A stretch of 51,950 nt of DNA from an uncultured Collinsella sp. (lineage in GTDB: Bacteria; Actinomycetota; Coriobacteriia; Coriobacteriales; Coriobacteriaceae), in NCBI GenBank assembly GCA_900551665.1, contig URWW01000009.1:1-51950 (forward strand), read 5' to 3'. The notes beneath the pieces are model-generated. The model worked only from the letters and a program-made list of their open reading frames with translations. It searched no databases and had not been told where the DNA came from. Below, piece after piece: positions 15,422 to 24,680 of this stretch. Made by a program: the position numbers and the translations under genes. The first letter of the stretch is position 1. Each line of letters starts with the position of its first letter.

Positions 15422-18343
15422 CTACGAGCGGCGGATAACTTCGGTCACCACATCGGACACGACCGCCACGTTCTCGAGATCGACGTTGTAGGGCTGGTCC
15501 TCCTCGGTGCGGGCGAGGGCGAAGCCGGTGCCCTCGACGCCGGCGATGGTAAGGGAGCGCAGGCTCATGTTCATAGCGACGTTGGCATCCGTGGTGACGT
15601 AGGGCATATCGACCGTAGGGTACTCGTGGTGGAAGTCGGAACTCACATGCTGGACGAGCTTGGTGATGCGCTTATCGCCCTTCAACACGCGCCGCTCGCC
15701 CTCGGTGGAGAGCATGGCGACCTGGCCGGCGCCGATGCTCTCGAGATTGATGAGGAACACGCCGCGCAGCTTGTCGCGATGCGCATCGAGGAACGCCTGC
15801 ATGCCCGCATTGCCGTTCTCCGAGGCGCCCGTCGCGACGAACCAGATGTCGTGACCGAGCAACTCGTCATCGCCCATATCGGCGATGGCCTCACGGAGCT
15901 CGTCCTCGGTCGCCCCATCGAAGGGAGCGGCGCCGCCCTTCCAATCATCGTCGTCGAAATTGTCCCAGGACCCGATGTCATGACCGCTGCTCTTGGCATC
16001 AAACGAATCGTCGACGCCGAGCCAATCACTCATGCTGTCCTCGTTTTTCTTCTTGCGACCGAAGAGACGACCCAAGCCCCGGCGCGGCTTCTCGGGCTCG
16101 GGAGCGGGGGCGCTGATGGTCTCGAAGGTGCCCTCGGGCGCATAACCCTGCGCGACGGGGGATGGAGAGCTGATGACGGTGAAGGCGCTTCGGGCCTCTG
16201 CGGCCTGCTCGTCGCGGACGGGAGCGGTCACGGACGGCGCAGGAGCGGCGGGCATCGGGACGGCGAAGGGGTCGACCGGGGTGGCAGACGGATCGGGCAG
16301 ATCGAAAAGGGATGCGCGATTCGCCGTCTCGGGCATGCGCGGCTTGGGCGCGGAAGCGGTGCTCGGCACGTTGATGACGCGCTGTGGACGGGCGGGGACG
16401 GCGCGGTCGATCTCAGCCATGAGCGAGTCAACGGTGTCGACAGGCTGTGCGGGCATGGCGACGGTGCCGGAAAGATCGACAGCGGTCTCGAGCTCGGGAA
16501 CCGGCATCGAGAACATCTGCGTGGCGCCGCCGTCCTTGGGCTCGTCCTGTCCAGAACCGTTCGGCGCGTCGGGGACAAGCGAATCGGCCTCGACAGGGGA
16601 GGCAAGGCTGCCGGAATCAATGCCTTCGTCGGAATCGGACGAAGCGTCCTCCTCGGAAGCGCGGTCCTCCGACTCAGACGGGACATCTACGGAATCCGAA
16701 GTGGCTTCGACGGACTCGTCTTCGGCGGACTCATCGATACCGGGCTCCTCCTCGATGACCTCGTATTCGGCCTCAAGAATGTAATCGGCGTCCTGCACTT
16801 CGTCCATAGGGGCAAACGCGCCATCGAAAGCCTCGTCGTCCTCGGAAAAGTCCTCGGGAGCGTCCTCGTAATACCCCTCTTCGCAGTACGCCTCCTCGGC
16901 ATCTTCATCCCGATCGAGCGCCTCATCCTCGACAGGAGCGTCCGGCGCGGAGAAGTCGGCCTCAAGGGCTTCCTCGTCGCGATCCTCCTCCTCGACGAAC
17001 TCGGCCGGGGCGATGGCAGACACGGCGGGGGCGTCGGGCTCATACACGAAGGAGCAGCTCTCGGACATCATTCCGAGCGACCGGATCACATCCGCGCCGA
17101 AGCGGATATTACCCTCGGCGTTGATGCGGAACGGAAGCTCGGGCTCTGCCGGCTCGAAATCGATCTCGGGTTGGACCTCGACGGCCTCCTCCTCGTCGTC
17201 GACCTCGGGGGACTCATTCTCCGCGGCGGCGGCGCTGGAGGTGGCGGTGAAGTCCGGCTCCACGATCTCGAAGACCGCGGTCCCCTGCTCGACGAGATCG
17301 TCATCGGCAGCCTCGGCAGCGCTGACGCTCTCGTCCCCCTCCTCCGCAATTGCGAGGTCGGGAATCGTCACGCCGGCGGCGAGGTCGGCGGCGCTCATGG
17401 CGGACGTCGAACCGAAGTCGGCCTCCTCCGCCGGGGACACGTCCTCGGCCCCATCCTCGATGGGCTCCGCGGTCGCGTCGTCGGCGCTCTCCATCTCGTG
17501 AGGATAGGCCGCCTCGGCCGCAGCGGCCGCCTCGGCGGTGGCGATGGCCTCGTCGAGGATGCGCTGCTGCTCGGCGAAGTACTCATCTGCCGGCTGATCG
17601 GAGGGGAATTCCTCGCCCATCTCATACGGAGCGACCGCGTCCATCACGCCCAACATGGCCGCGACGGACGACTTATTGCACACGGAACCCGTGGTGTAGG
17701 GCAGGAAGAAGCGGTTGGCGATGATCGCGATGCCGTTGGCCAGCGGGACGAGTGCCGCAACGATGGCGAGGACCCAGAGCGCGATCTTGGCTGCGTCGGG
17801 CAGCGGCAGCATGCGCACGACCGCGAGCACCGCGGGTACGACCATGCACGCGGGCAGCAGCTTGATGATGAGCGGGCGATAGGCGGCAAAGGGCTCGGTG
17901 CTCAGCAGATCGGCGCGGGGAGAGTCGTAATGAGCCACCACGACGACCGGGCGATTGCGGGGCGAGGCGAGAGGGCCGCTGGCCTTGTGGTAGGCGATGA
18001 CGTTCTGGCTCAGGCCACCCGAACCGAGATTGGAGAGCACGGGACGGCCAGAGCGCTCCATGACGAAGAGTACGGCCGAGGCGACCGCGATGAGCAGACC
18101 GACCACGCCCGCAGGCCCTCCGATACCGGAGAGCAGGGCGCCGACGAACACCAGGATGCCGAGAGCGGCTTGGACCACCTTCGCGGACCCGGTCGCACTG
18201 AACTCCTGCACCTCGGGCGCGAAGCCATGGTCGGAAAAGATCTTCGCGATCACATCCGCGGCGGCGCGCTCCTCCTCGCTGCAAGCAGGAGTGATACCGG
18301 TGTTCTGAAGCAGGTGGCTCAGGTATTTCTTCGTATTCGCCAT
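15422..18343 (-). CDS. M28-like membrane protein with large acidic insert
   Basis: A 973-residue product that looks like an M28-family (aminopeptidase) domain split by two insertions. The N-terminus (CSEEERAAADVIAKIF) is followed by two pairs of hydrophobic helices (about 55-95 and 160-205). VVVVAHYDS near residue 134 matches the family His-x-Asp. Residues ~240-800 are an acidic, low-complexity Glu/Asp/Ala/Ser region. The domain resumes with WFVATGASENG and INLESIGAG. Compared with active enzymes, the bridging Asp region reads VCNKSS, the catalytic Glu is Ser, and the last His is not evident, so it may be inactive. It diverges from the WYL gene pair. Confidence 0.72.
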   Translation of the reverse strand: MANTKKYLSHLLQNTGITPACSEEERAAADVIAKIFSDHGFAPEVQEFSATGSAKVVQAALGILVFVGALLSGIGGPAGVVGLLIAVASAVLFVMERSGRPVLSNLGSGGLSQNVIAYHKASGPLASPRNRPVVVVAHYDSPRADLLSTEPFAAYRPLIIKLLPACMVVPAVLAVVRMLPLPDAAKIALWVLAIVAALVPLANGIAIIANRFFLPYTTGSVCNKSSVAAMLGVMDAVAPYEMGEEFPSDQPADEYFAEQQRILDEAIATAEAAAAAEAAYPHEMESADDATAEPIEDGAEDVSPAEEADFGSTSAMSAADLAAGVTIPDLAIAEEGDESVSAAEAADDDLVEQGTAVFEIVEPDFTATSSAAAAENESPEVDDEEEAVEVQPEIDFEPAEPELPFRINAEGNIRFGADVIRSLGMMSESCSFVYEPDAPAVSAIAPAEFVEEEDRDEEALEADFSAPDAPVEDEALDRDEDAEEAYCEEGYYEDAPEDFSEDDEAFDGAFAPMDEVQDADYILEAEYEVIEEEPGIDESAEDESVEATSDSVDVPSESEDRASEEDASSDSDEGIDSGSLASPVEADSLVPDAPNGSGQDEPKDGGATQMFSMPVPELETAVDLSGTVAMPAQPVDTVDSLMAEIDRAVPARPQRVINVPSTASAPKPRMPETANRASLFDLPDPSATPVDPFAVPMPAAPAPSVTAPVRDEQAAEARSAFTVISSPSPVAQGYAPEGTFETISAPAPEPEKPRRGLGRLFGRKKKNEDSMSDWLGVDDSFDAKSSGHDIGSWDNFDDDDWKGGAAPFDGATEDELREAIADMGDDELLGHDIWFVATGASENGNAGMQAFLDAHRDKLRGVFLINLESIGAGQVAMLSTEGERRVLKGDKRITKLVQHVSSDFHHEYPTVDMPYVTTDANVAMNMSLRSLTIAGVEGTGFALARTEEDQPYNVDLENVAVVSDVVTEVIRRS

Positions 18344-18376
18344 GTGGACTCCACATCGAACTCGTATGCGTGCAAA

Positions 18377-18417
18377 CGCGTTGTAAGGACAACGCGCATG
18401 TATAGTCGCCAGTATAC
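18377..18417. promoter_or_regulatory. Two inverted repeats in the divergent WYL/M28 promoter region
   Basis: CGCGTTGT-aagg-ACAACGCG (18377-18396) is a perfect 8-bp inverted repeat, and GTATA-gtcgccag-TATAC (18400-18417) follows directly. They lie between the start of the M28-like gene and the WYL regulators, where an autoregulatory operator would be expected. TATACT on the minus strand inside the second repeat may be a -10 element. Confidence 0.45.
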
Positions 18418-18582
18418 CCTTACTTGCGCCCTACCTGCCGAATTTTGGCTTGGCGCGGCCCCTCGGACAGGCGCGTCGCGGACCCTCCACACCAGCAGCC
18501 GGCCATTTGTCTTGCACTAAAATGGGTGGGTGGATACATAATTGTGCCCAAAGCAGTATCAAGCTGAAAGGGAAGTACCGCC

Positions 18583-19638
18583 GTGCACAGCACAACCGCG
18601 CACACAAGCGAAACACATCCTGACATGCCGAAGCCGTCCAGGCGAGTCGAGGGAGCGCGCAGGATGCTCAGCCTCCTATTCTCCCTGCACGTCTCCCCAC
18701 GCCCGCTCACAACGAGCGAGATCGTCGATGACCCCGAAATCGGATACCTTGGCAAAAAATCGGCGACGCGCGACAGCCGTTGCAAGGCGTTTAGACGCGA
18801 TCGAGAGACCCTCGCCGAGCACGGGGTTCACATCCGCGAGGTCCTGCCACAATCTGCGGGCGGCATTGCGGTAAACGAGGAAAGCGCTTGGGCGATCGAC
18901 CGTGAGCGAACACATGCCGCCCAAGGAGTTCTCTCACCTTATGACGCCGAGGAGATCGTCTGCGCCATCGACCAGGTCTTCGAGCTCCATGCGGACGACC
19001 CGACCCTATGGCCGCTGCAGACGGCGCGCACCAAGCTGTGCGAACTCGCCGGCAGAGACCCGTCGTCGCCCGAGCGAGCGGGTGAAGGCAGGGCTGACTT
19101 GAAATCCATCTGGAACGCGTTCGACCGACTCAGGCCCGTCGAGTTCACCTATCGCGACGCTCGCGGCATCGAGAAGAAGCGCATGGTGGATACCTACGGC
19201 ATGTTCACACACGGAACGCATTCCTACCTCGTTGGATTCGACCACGATGCCGAGGACCTGCGCACCTTCCGCACCGACCGCATCCTCTCCGCGAAACACG
19301 CCCCCGAGTCGCGTCCTTCCTATGCAATCCCCGCCGAATTCGATGTCACGGGTCATCAATTCCTGCCGTTCGACTTCTCCCGAGCGGCCGCGAGGGCCTG
19401 CACCTTCACGTTCCCCGTGGGCATCGCGGGTGAGGAACTCGCGCTCATCACCCAGGGCAGGGGCGAGCTGACACAAAGAGACGACGCATGGACCTGGGAT
19501 ATCGCGGTGCGAGACCTCGACGCCGCGGCATCCTTCACCCTCGAGCATGCCAACCTGGGCATGCGGGTGCAGGGTCCCAGCGAGCTCGTTGCGCTGGTTC
19601 GCGATCACATCGAAAAGGCGGTGAGCGCACATGAGTAA
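18583..19638 (+). CDS. WYL-domain transcriptional regulator, PafB-like
   Basis: Predicted transcription factor of the HTH-WYL class; WYL domains sense nucleic acids or small ligands. The N-terminal ~80 residues form a winged-helix region (RMLSLLFSLHVSPRPLTTSEI ... FRRDRETLAEHGV). The WYL core is at about 190-240 (VEFTYRDARG, THSYLVGFDHDAEDLRTFRTDRI). A WCX-like C-terminal part follows. The GTG at 18583 is preceded by AAAGGGAAG; an ATG at 18625 is an alternative. It overlaps the next gene by 8 nt, forming a PafB-PafC-like pair, which in actinobacteria controls DNA damage genes; that role is only inferred here. Confidence 0.82.
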   Translation: MHSTTAHTSETHPDMPKPSRRVEGARRMLSLLFSLHVSPRPLTTSEIVDDPEIGYLGKKSATRDSRCKAFRRDRETLAEHGVHIREVLPQSAGGIAVNEESAWAIDRERTHAAQGVLSPYDAEEIVCAIDQVFELHADDPTLWPLQTARTKLCELAGRDPSSPERAGEGRADLKSIWNAFDRLRPVEFTYRDARGIEKKRMVDTYGMFTHGTHSYLVGFDHDAEDLRTFRTDRILSAKHAPESRPSYAIPAEFDVTGHQFLPFDFSRAAARACTFTFPVGIAGEELALITQGRGELTQRDDAWTWDIAVRDLDAAASFTLEHANLGMRVQGPSELVALVRDHIEKAVSAHE

Positions 19639-20572
19639 CGTCAACAAGCGCGCCCTCTCATCCGAAGACCTGCTGCAGACCGCGCTCAACCTCATGGAGC
19701 GCCTGACGACCGCCTCAAACGCCAGTGTCGACGCCGCGACATTCGCGCGCGACGCATCCATTTCCCTCGAGCAGGCAAATGAGGTTGTCGAACTGCTGCA
19801 AGGCGTTGCCGATGAACGTAGCGGATCGCATATGGCCCTCGACTACCAGGATGGGGCGATAACCCTCTCGGGTGACGCAGGCCGCCTTGACCCTGTGCGG
19901 CTTACTCCGGCAGAGTCGCTGGCCCTGCGCCGCGTGCTTACGACCTGCAACATTGCTGACGATGTGCGCGGGCGCGTCGAGGCGGCATTGTGCGCCGACC
20001 CCGAGGCGGGCGACGAGACAGCGGTCGATAAAACCATGGGTGGCGACCGGCTGCTCGGCGGTTTCTACCCCGTCATATCCGAGGCCATCGCCATCGGTGC
20101 GCGCCTCGCCATTTCCTACCGCGCCGGCGACGAATGCAGTCCGAGCACGCGCCTGGTCGACCCCAAGCTCATCGAGGTTTCCGGCGACGCCGCGTATCTC
20201 GTGGCTTGGAACGTCGAGAAGGACGCCCAGCGCAGTTACCGCCTCGATCGCATTGCGAGTGCCGAGCTCACCGACGATTCCGTTGAGCGCCACGATTTCT
20301 CCCCGTATTCTGCCGCCGAAAGCTTGCACGCCCATGGCGCAGACGCGACTCTGCGCTTCGCGAACAGAGGCGACCTCGCATCTCGTGATTGGGAGGGCAT
20401 CCACCGAGACACCGCGAACGAGCAAGAGGATGGCAGCGTACTGGTCCACGTCAGCTACACGTCCGCGCCCTGGCTTTTCTCACAAATCGCCGCCGCGGCG
20501 GGAACCATCGTCATCGAAGAGCCCGAGAGCTTGAAAAACGACTTCGGAACGTGGGTGAAATCACTGCTATAA
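19631..20572 (+). CDS. WYL-domain regulator, PafC-like partner
   Basis: The second protein of the WYL pair, 313 residues. The N-terminus (SSEDLLQTALNLMERL ... ARDASISLEQANEVVELL) looks like a winged helix, and the WYL core is at about 155-215 (LAISYRAGDE, DAAYLVAWNVEKDAQRSYRLDRI). The C-terminal part (VSYTSAPWLFSQIAAAAGTIVIEEP) fits a WCX domain. The start ATGAGTAA overlaps the upstream stop, so the two are translationally coupled and likely work as a complex. Targets cannot be told from the sequence. Confidence 0.82.
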   Translation: MSNVNKRALSSEDLLQTALNLMERLTTASNASVDAATFARDASISLEQANEVVELLQGVADERSGSHMALDYQDGAITLSGDAGRLDPVRLTPAESLALRRVLTTCNIADDVRGRVEAALCADPEAGDETAVDKTMGGDRLLGGFYPVISEAIAIGARLAISYRAGDECSPSTRLVDPKLIEVSGDAAYLVAWNVEKDAQRSYRLDRIASAELTDDSVERHDFSPYSAAESLHAHGADATLRFANRGDLASRDWEGIHRDTANEQEDGSVLVHVSYTSAPWLFSQIAAAAGTIVIEEPESLKNDFGTWVKSLL

Positions 20573-20576
20573 GCAA

Positions 20577-20600
20577 ACGGGGCGCTCGTGGGCGCCCCGT
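20577..20600. terminator. Bidirectional terminator between WYL pair and dinG
   Basis: ACGGGGCGC pairs with GCGCCCCGT around a 6-nt loop. It follows the plus-strand stop at 20572 by 4 nt and the minus-strand stop at 20632; T-rich tails are short on both sides. Confidence 0.65.
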
Positions 20601-20631
20601 CTTGTATGCAATCCTCAATACGCTCCGCTCT

Positions 20632-23565
20632 TTAGCGACGCTCATGGTTCTCGCGCCACATCTCCAGATACCTGCCGACCTGACGCACCTCGATCCGCTG
20701 ATGCGGGGCGGGCAGGGAATTCAGGAACTTCTTTCCGTACCCCTTGCTCACCAGACGCGAATCGGCCAGCACCAGCACGCCGGCGTCTGTCGACGTGCGA
20801 ATAAGACGCCCGGCAGCCTGCTTCACCTCGAGCACCGCCTCAGGTAATGAGTAACGCGCCCAGGCGCGATCCTCGCGGGCACCGCGCTCGCATGAGAGCG
20901 GGTCGCTCGGGCTGGCGAATGGAAGCTTGGGAATAACAACGCAGCGCAGCGTGTCGCCGGCCGCATCAAACCCCTCCCAAAACGCCTTCAACGCAAACAG
21001 CGAGCTCTTCTCATTCGAGAGGAAGCGGTCGCGCAGGATCTTTGCGGAGGTCGTGCGGCGCTGGCAGTCGAGCGCGAGGCCACGCTGCGCGAGCCGGGGC
21101 TCTACGCGGTCGTACAGTTCCTCCATGTCGCGTCGGTTGGTGAACAGCGTGAGCGTGCTACCGCCCATGGCGATATGAACATCGACGAGCAAGGTTTCGA
21201 GCGCCGAGAGGTACGCATCGCGGCTGCGCGGATCGGGCATATCCGATGCCACCACAACCGCCATGTTGCGCTCGAAGTCATAACTCGAATCGAGATGGAC
21301 GGAACGAGAGCTCGACGACGAAATACGGTCCAGACCCACGGCGTGCTGGAAATGATCGAAGCTGTCCGAAACCGTCATGGTCGCGGAGGCGAAAATCGCG
21401 GTGTGAACCTCCGGCAACCATTCCTCCGCAAGAGCCTCGCCCACATCAAGTCGCTCGGCGGTCAGACATTCACCGCCCGCTTTGAGGCGACGATTGACCT
21501 GGCAAGAATATACGTAGCGGTCGTCCGCTCCATCGAGGATGAGCCTAAGGCCATCGCGAAGCTCGCGCATGCGACGCCGCCCGTCCGCGACATCGGTCAC
21601 TAGGTCGGGCTTCTCCTCGGCCACGGTCTCCACGAGCGATGCCAGGTTCTTGGTCGCCTCGTCCAGGGCGTCGAGTGCGGTGCGACCCACCTCCTCAAAC
21701 CCAGCCCACGCCATGGAATCGCGCAAGTCATTGCCAATCCACATGTTCGCGTTGTCGTAGCCGCCCTCGGACCGAGCGGCGCGGGCGAGTTCGCGCACCG
21801 CGTCGAACAGCTCGGCCATGGCAAGAGAGGCGCGCTGCGTACTAGAGGACGCCTTCACAGTGAGGCCCATGAACAGTGTTGCCGCGTCGCTCAGCGCCAG
21901 GTCGCGGGCGATCTTGCCAAGTGCCCCGGCGCGATCGCCTCCCAGGCGCTCAAACACCGCACGGCTCTCGTCGGCAGACACTTTGATGGCCCATTGACGA
22001 CGCGCTTCCGACTCGATGGAATGCGCCTCATCAACCACCCAGTGACGAATGGGAGGCAAGATCTTGCCCTCAGCGGCAACGTTGCGGAAGAGCAGGGAGT
22101 GATTCGTCACAACCACATCGACGCGGGCCGCACGACGGCGCGAGCCGTGAACCATGCATTTATCCGGGTAGAACGGGCACAGACGGCGCGCGCACTCACG
22201 GGAAGACGTGGTGAGGTCAGCCTTGTTCACGCTGCGCCAGCGAATACCCAGCCCATCAAGGTCCCCCGTGGGAGACTGGCAGGCAAACGCATATAGAACA
22301 GCGATGGCGGTCAGGGTGTCCACCGGGTCGCGGTTGGTCTTGATTTCCTGAGCGCGCGCAAGGCGGTCGAGCTTGCGCAGGCAGGGATAGTGGTCGTAGC
22401 CCTTGAGGGCGCAATAGGTGAGACCGCCGTCCATCTCACGAGCCAAACGCGGGAGCTCGTGGTAGATCAGCTGGTCGGCGAGGTTGTTCGACTTCGTCGC
22501 AATACCGACGGTCACCTTATTTCTTCGGGCGAGCTCCGCCATGGGCACGAGATAGGCGATCGACTTGCCAACGCCGGTACCGGCCTCGATCACGCGGTGC
22601 GTGGAGGTGGCGAGCGCATCGCGCACTTCGACGGCCATCTGCACCTGCTCTGAGCGCGGCTCGTATCCGGGATACATCCTGTTGACCAGGCCGCCAGGCG
22701 CAAAGCACTCCTCAATCTCCTCGCGCGAGGGAACCGAAACTCCAACGAGCTCGTCCGCATCCACGCGGGCCGCGGAGCCGATCTCCGCCTCCTCGTAACC
22801 CTTGAGAAGCTCGCATCGAGAATCGACAAGGGAAAACACCGCATCGGGTTCCTCAGCGGCCAAGAAGCTAAAAATCGGACGGTACGACCACGGAACGTCC
22901 GGATGCATATCCGCCAAGCGGCGCATGAGGCCGGCAGGAAGGTCGGCCAGGCCGCACAGCAGAATGCGCCACACGCCGCACAGTGCCTCAACATCGGCAT
23001 TTGCTCGATGCGACACGCTCTCGCAGCCAAAGAGCTCGGCCATGACGGCGAGTTTATGCGACGCCAGGCGCGGCAGCGCGATGCGGGAGAGCGCGAGCGA
23101 GTCGATCCAGATATCGGAAACATCGGCTCCGCCTGGAACCTGCTCGATGAACCCTCGGTCAAATGCCGCGTTGTGCGCAACCACGGGGCACCCGCCAACG
23201 AACTCCGCCAGGGACGCCACAGCGTCAACAGCCGAGGGCGCATGCGCCACGTCGGCATTCGTGATGCTCGTCAGCTTGGTGATTTCCTCGGGTATCAGCC
23301 CACTCGGTTTCACAAAGGTGTCGAAGCGATCCACAATCTCGCGGCCGCGCAAACGGGCGGCCGCGATTTCGATCAACTCGCTATCGCGGTGCGACAATCC
23401 CGTGGTCTCCGTATCGAGCACGATGACGTCGTCCTCTATCAGGCCGAACGAACGAGTTTCAGCGCGCTGGGCGAGTGTCGCATAACGCTCCACAATCGCC
23501 GCCGGCGTGCCGGGCAATACCGCGGCAGCCATCTCGAGCGGCGTAGCCGCCGCGGCGACGCTCAT
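20632..23565 (-). CDS. dinG: DinG-family helicase fused to DEDDh 3'-5' exonuclease
   Basis: A 977-residue DNA repair protein. The N-terminal exonuclease (residues ~45-215) shows VIVLDTETTG, HNAAFDRGF and a later SHRANADVEAL, the DEDDh motifs of DnaQ-type enzymes. The helicase part has Walker A EAGTGVGKS (~330), VVDEAHSIE (~510) and late motifs KAFWEGFDAAGD and QAAGRLIRTS. Four cysteines between Walker A and DEAH (YPC near 395, then C-x4-C-x6-C near 456-469) resemble the 4Fe-4S site of E. coli DinG. The ATG at 23565 overlaps the ddl stop as ATGA, indicating coupling; an earlier in-frame start would lie inside ddl. Confidence 0.9.
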   Translation of the reverse strand: MSVAAAATPLEMAAAVLPGTPAAIVERYATLAQRAETRSFGLIEDDVIVLDTETTGLSHRDSELIEIAAARLRGREIVDRFDTFVKPSGLIPEEITKLTSITNADVAHAPSAVDAVASLAEFVGGCPVVAHNAAFDRGFIEQVPGGADVSDIWIDSLALSRIALPRLASHKLAVMAELFGCESVSHRANADVEALCGVWRILLCGLADLPAGLMRRLADMHPDVPWSYRPIFSFLAAEEPDAVFSLVDSRCELLKGYEEAEIGSAARVDADELVGVSVPSREEIEECFAPGGLVNRMYPGYEPRSEQVQMAVEVRDALATSTHRVIEAGTGVGKSIAYLVPMAELARRNKVTVGIATKSNNLADQLIYHELPRLAREMDGGLTYCALKGYDHYPCLRKLDRLARAQEIKTNRDPVDTLTAIAVLYAFACQSPTGDLDGLGIRWRSVNKADLTTSSRECARRLCPFYPDKCMVHGSRRRAARVDVVVTNHSLLFRNVAAEGKILPPIRHWVVDEAHSIESEARRQWAIKVSADESRAVFERLGGDRAGALGKIARDLALSDAATLFMGLTVKASSSTQRASLAMAELFDAVRELARAARSEGGYDNANMWIGNDLRDSMAWAGFEEVGRTALDALDEATKNLASLVETVAEEKPDLVTDVADGRRRMRELRDGLRLILDGADDRYVYSCQVNRRLKAGGECLTAERLDVGEALAEEWLPEVHTAIFASATMTVSDSFDHFQHAVGLDRISSSSSRSVHLDSSYDFERNMAVVVASDMPDPRSRDAYLSALETLLVDVHIAMGGSTLTLFTNRRDMEELYDRVEPRLAQRGLALDCQRRTTSAKILRDRFLSNEKSSLFALKAFWEGFDAAGDTLRCVVIPKLPFASPSDPLSCERGAREDRAWARYSLPEAVLEVKQAAGRLIRTSTDAGVLVLADSRLVSKGYGKKFLNSLPAPHQRIEVRQVGRYLEMWRENHERR

Positions 23566-24521
23566 CGAGCGGCTCGCTCGAGGGCCAGCTCGACCAGCTC
23601 GGCGCACAGGTCGCTGAAGGCGATGCCGGCGTGACGAGCCTCGTCGGGAACGAGGGACTCGGATGTCATGCCGGGAATGTTGTTCGTCTCGAGAATGATC
23701 GGGCCATCCTCTGTCACGATGACGTCGGTGCGAGAGATGCCGAACAGGCCGAGCGACTCGTGTGCACGGCAGGCAATGCCCTGGACCTGGGCGTACATAT
23801 CCTCGGGCAACTGAGCCGGAATGCGATGGATGTCGTTGGGGTCGGCGTACTTAACCTCGAGGTCGTAAAACTCCGACTGCTGCGGCATCATGATTTCCAC
23901 CACGGGAAGCGCGCGCAAGGTCTCACCATCGCCCAAAGCGGCAACGGAGCACTCAACACCAAAGACACGATGCTCAACCATGACCTTATCACCGTGCTCA
24001 AAAGCAAGCTCGATGGCGGACGCGAGCTCCGAGGGGTCCTTCACCAGAGAGATGCCATAGCTTGAGCCGTTCACAACCGGCTTGACGAAGCTCTGGGGGC
24101 CCACGATCTCGACGATCTCGTCAATCGACGGCATATCAGCGCGAGTGAAGGTGACACTCGGTGCAACGGGCAGACCTGCACGACGATACAGCAGCTTGGA
24201 AAGGTCTTTGTCCATTGCGATACCGCTCGCCAGGGAGTTTGACCCGGTGTAGGGGATGCCGAGGAACTCCAGGATGTGCTGGGTCATGCCGTCCTCGCCG
24301 CCAAAGCCGTGCAAGGCGATAAAAGCAACGTCGTAATTGCCGTTTTCCAAACGAGAGAGGAAGCCCTGCTCGCCGGGGTCGACCATTTCAACCGTGCCGT
24401 AGCCAGCCTCGGTGAGGGCAGCAGCGGCGTTCTTGCCCGACGCAAGCGAGATCTCCCTCTCATCCGAGATGCCGCCTGCCAGAACCGCCACCTTCATCTC
24501 ATGACGCTCTTTGCCAGCCAT
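23562..24521 (-). CDS. ddl: D-alanine--D-alanine ligase
   Basis: ATP-grasp enzyme that makes the D-Ala-D-Ala dipeptide for peptidoglycan. The 319-residue product has MKVAVLAGGISDEREISLASG near the start, LHGFGGEDGMTQHILEFLGIPYTGS, the ATP-grasp segment SFVKPVVNGSSYGISLV, and the metal-binding end GISRTDVIV ... ILETNNIPGMTSESLVP. YDLEVKYAD suggests the usual Tyr-containing omega loop region with D-Ala (not D-lactate) specificity, by family knowledge. The ATG at 24521 has AAAGGCGG upstream; a GTG 15 nt earlier and an ATG at 24497 are alternatives. It is coupled to the downstream dinG gene. Confidence 0.93.
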   Translation of the reverse strand: MAGKERHEMKVAVLAGGISDEREISLASGKNAAAALTEAGYGTVEMVDPGEQGFLSRLENGNYDVAFIALHGFGGEDGMTQHILEFLGIPYTGSNSLASGIAMDKDLSKLLYRRAGLPVAPSVTFTRADMPSIDEIVEIVGPQSFVKPVVNGSSYGISLVKDPSELASAIELAFEHGDKVMVEHRVFGVECSVAALGDGETLRALPVVEIMMPQQSEFYDLEVKYADPNDIHRIPAQLPEDMYAQVQGIACRAHESLGLFGISRTDVIVTEDGPIILETNNIPGMTSESLVPDEARHAGIAFSDLCAELVELALERAAR

Positions 24522-24615
24522 GTCGCCGCCTTTCACCGTTTTTCCCGCGCGACCTGCGACGCGAGGTGTCTATTTCACGCAATAACCGTGCGCTTCGCCA
24601 TGAAGCACACGACAA

Positions 24616-24634
24616 TACCCTATTGTATAGGGTA
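24616..24634. promoter_or_regulatory. 19-bp palindrome between ddl and rlmN
   Basis: TACCCTAT-TGT-ATAGGGTA is a perfect 8-bp inverted repeat in the divergent ddl/rlmN spacer, 47 nt before the rlmN start. On the minus strand it contains TATACAAT, a possible -10 for ddl. It could be an operator. Confidence 0.45.
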
Positions 24635-24680
24635 ACTATGCACCTGGGGGCCGATCACCCCATCACCCGAAAGGCGACAA

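Noticed and set aside
15626..18520. 964-codon open frame on the plus strand
   Set aside because: Antisense to the M28-like gene; Arg/Gly/Asp-rich composition with no motif, typical of a shadow of acidic repeats.
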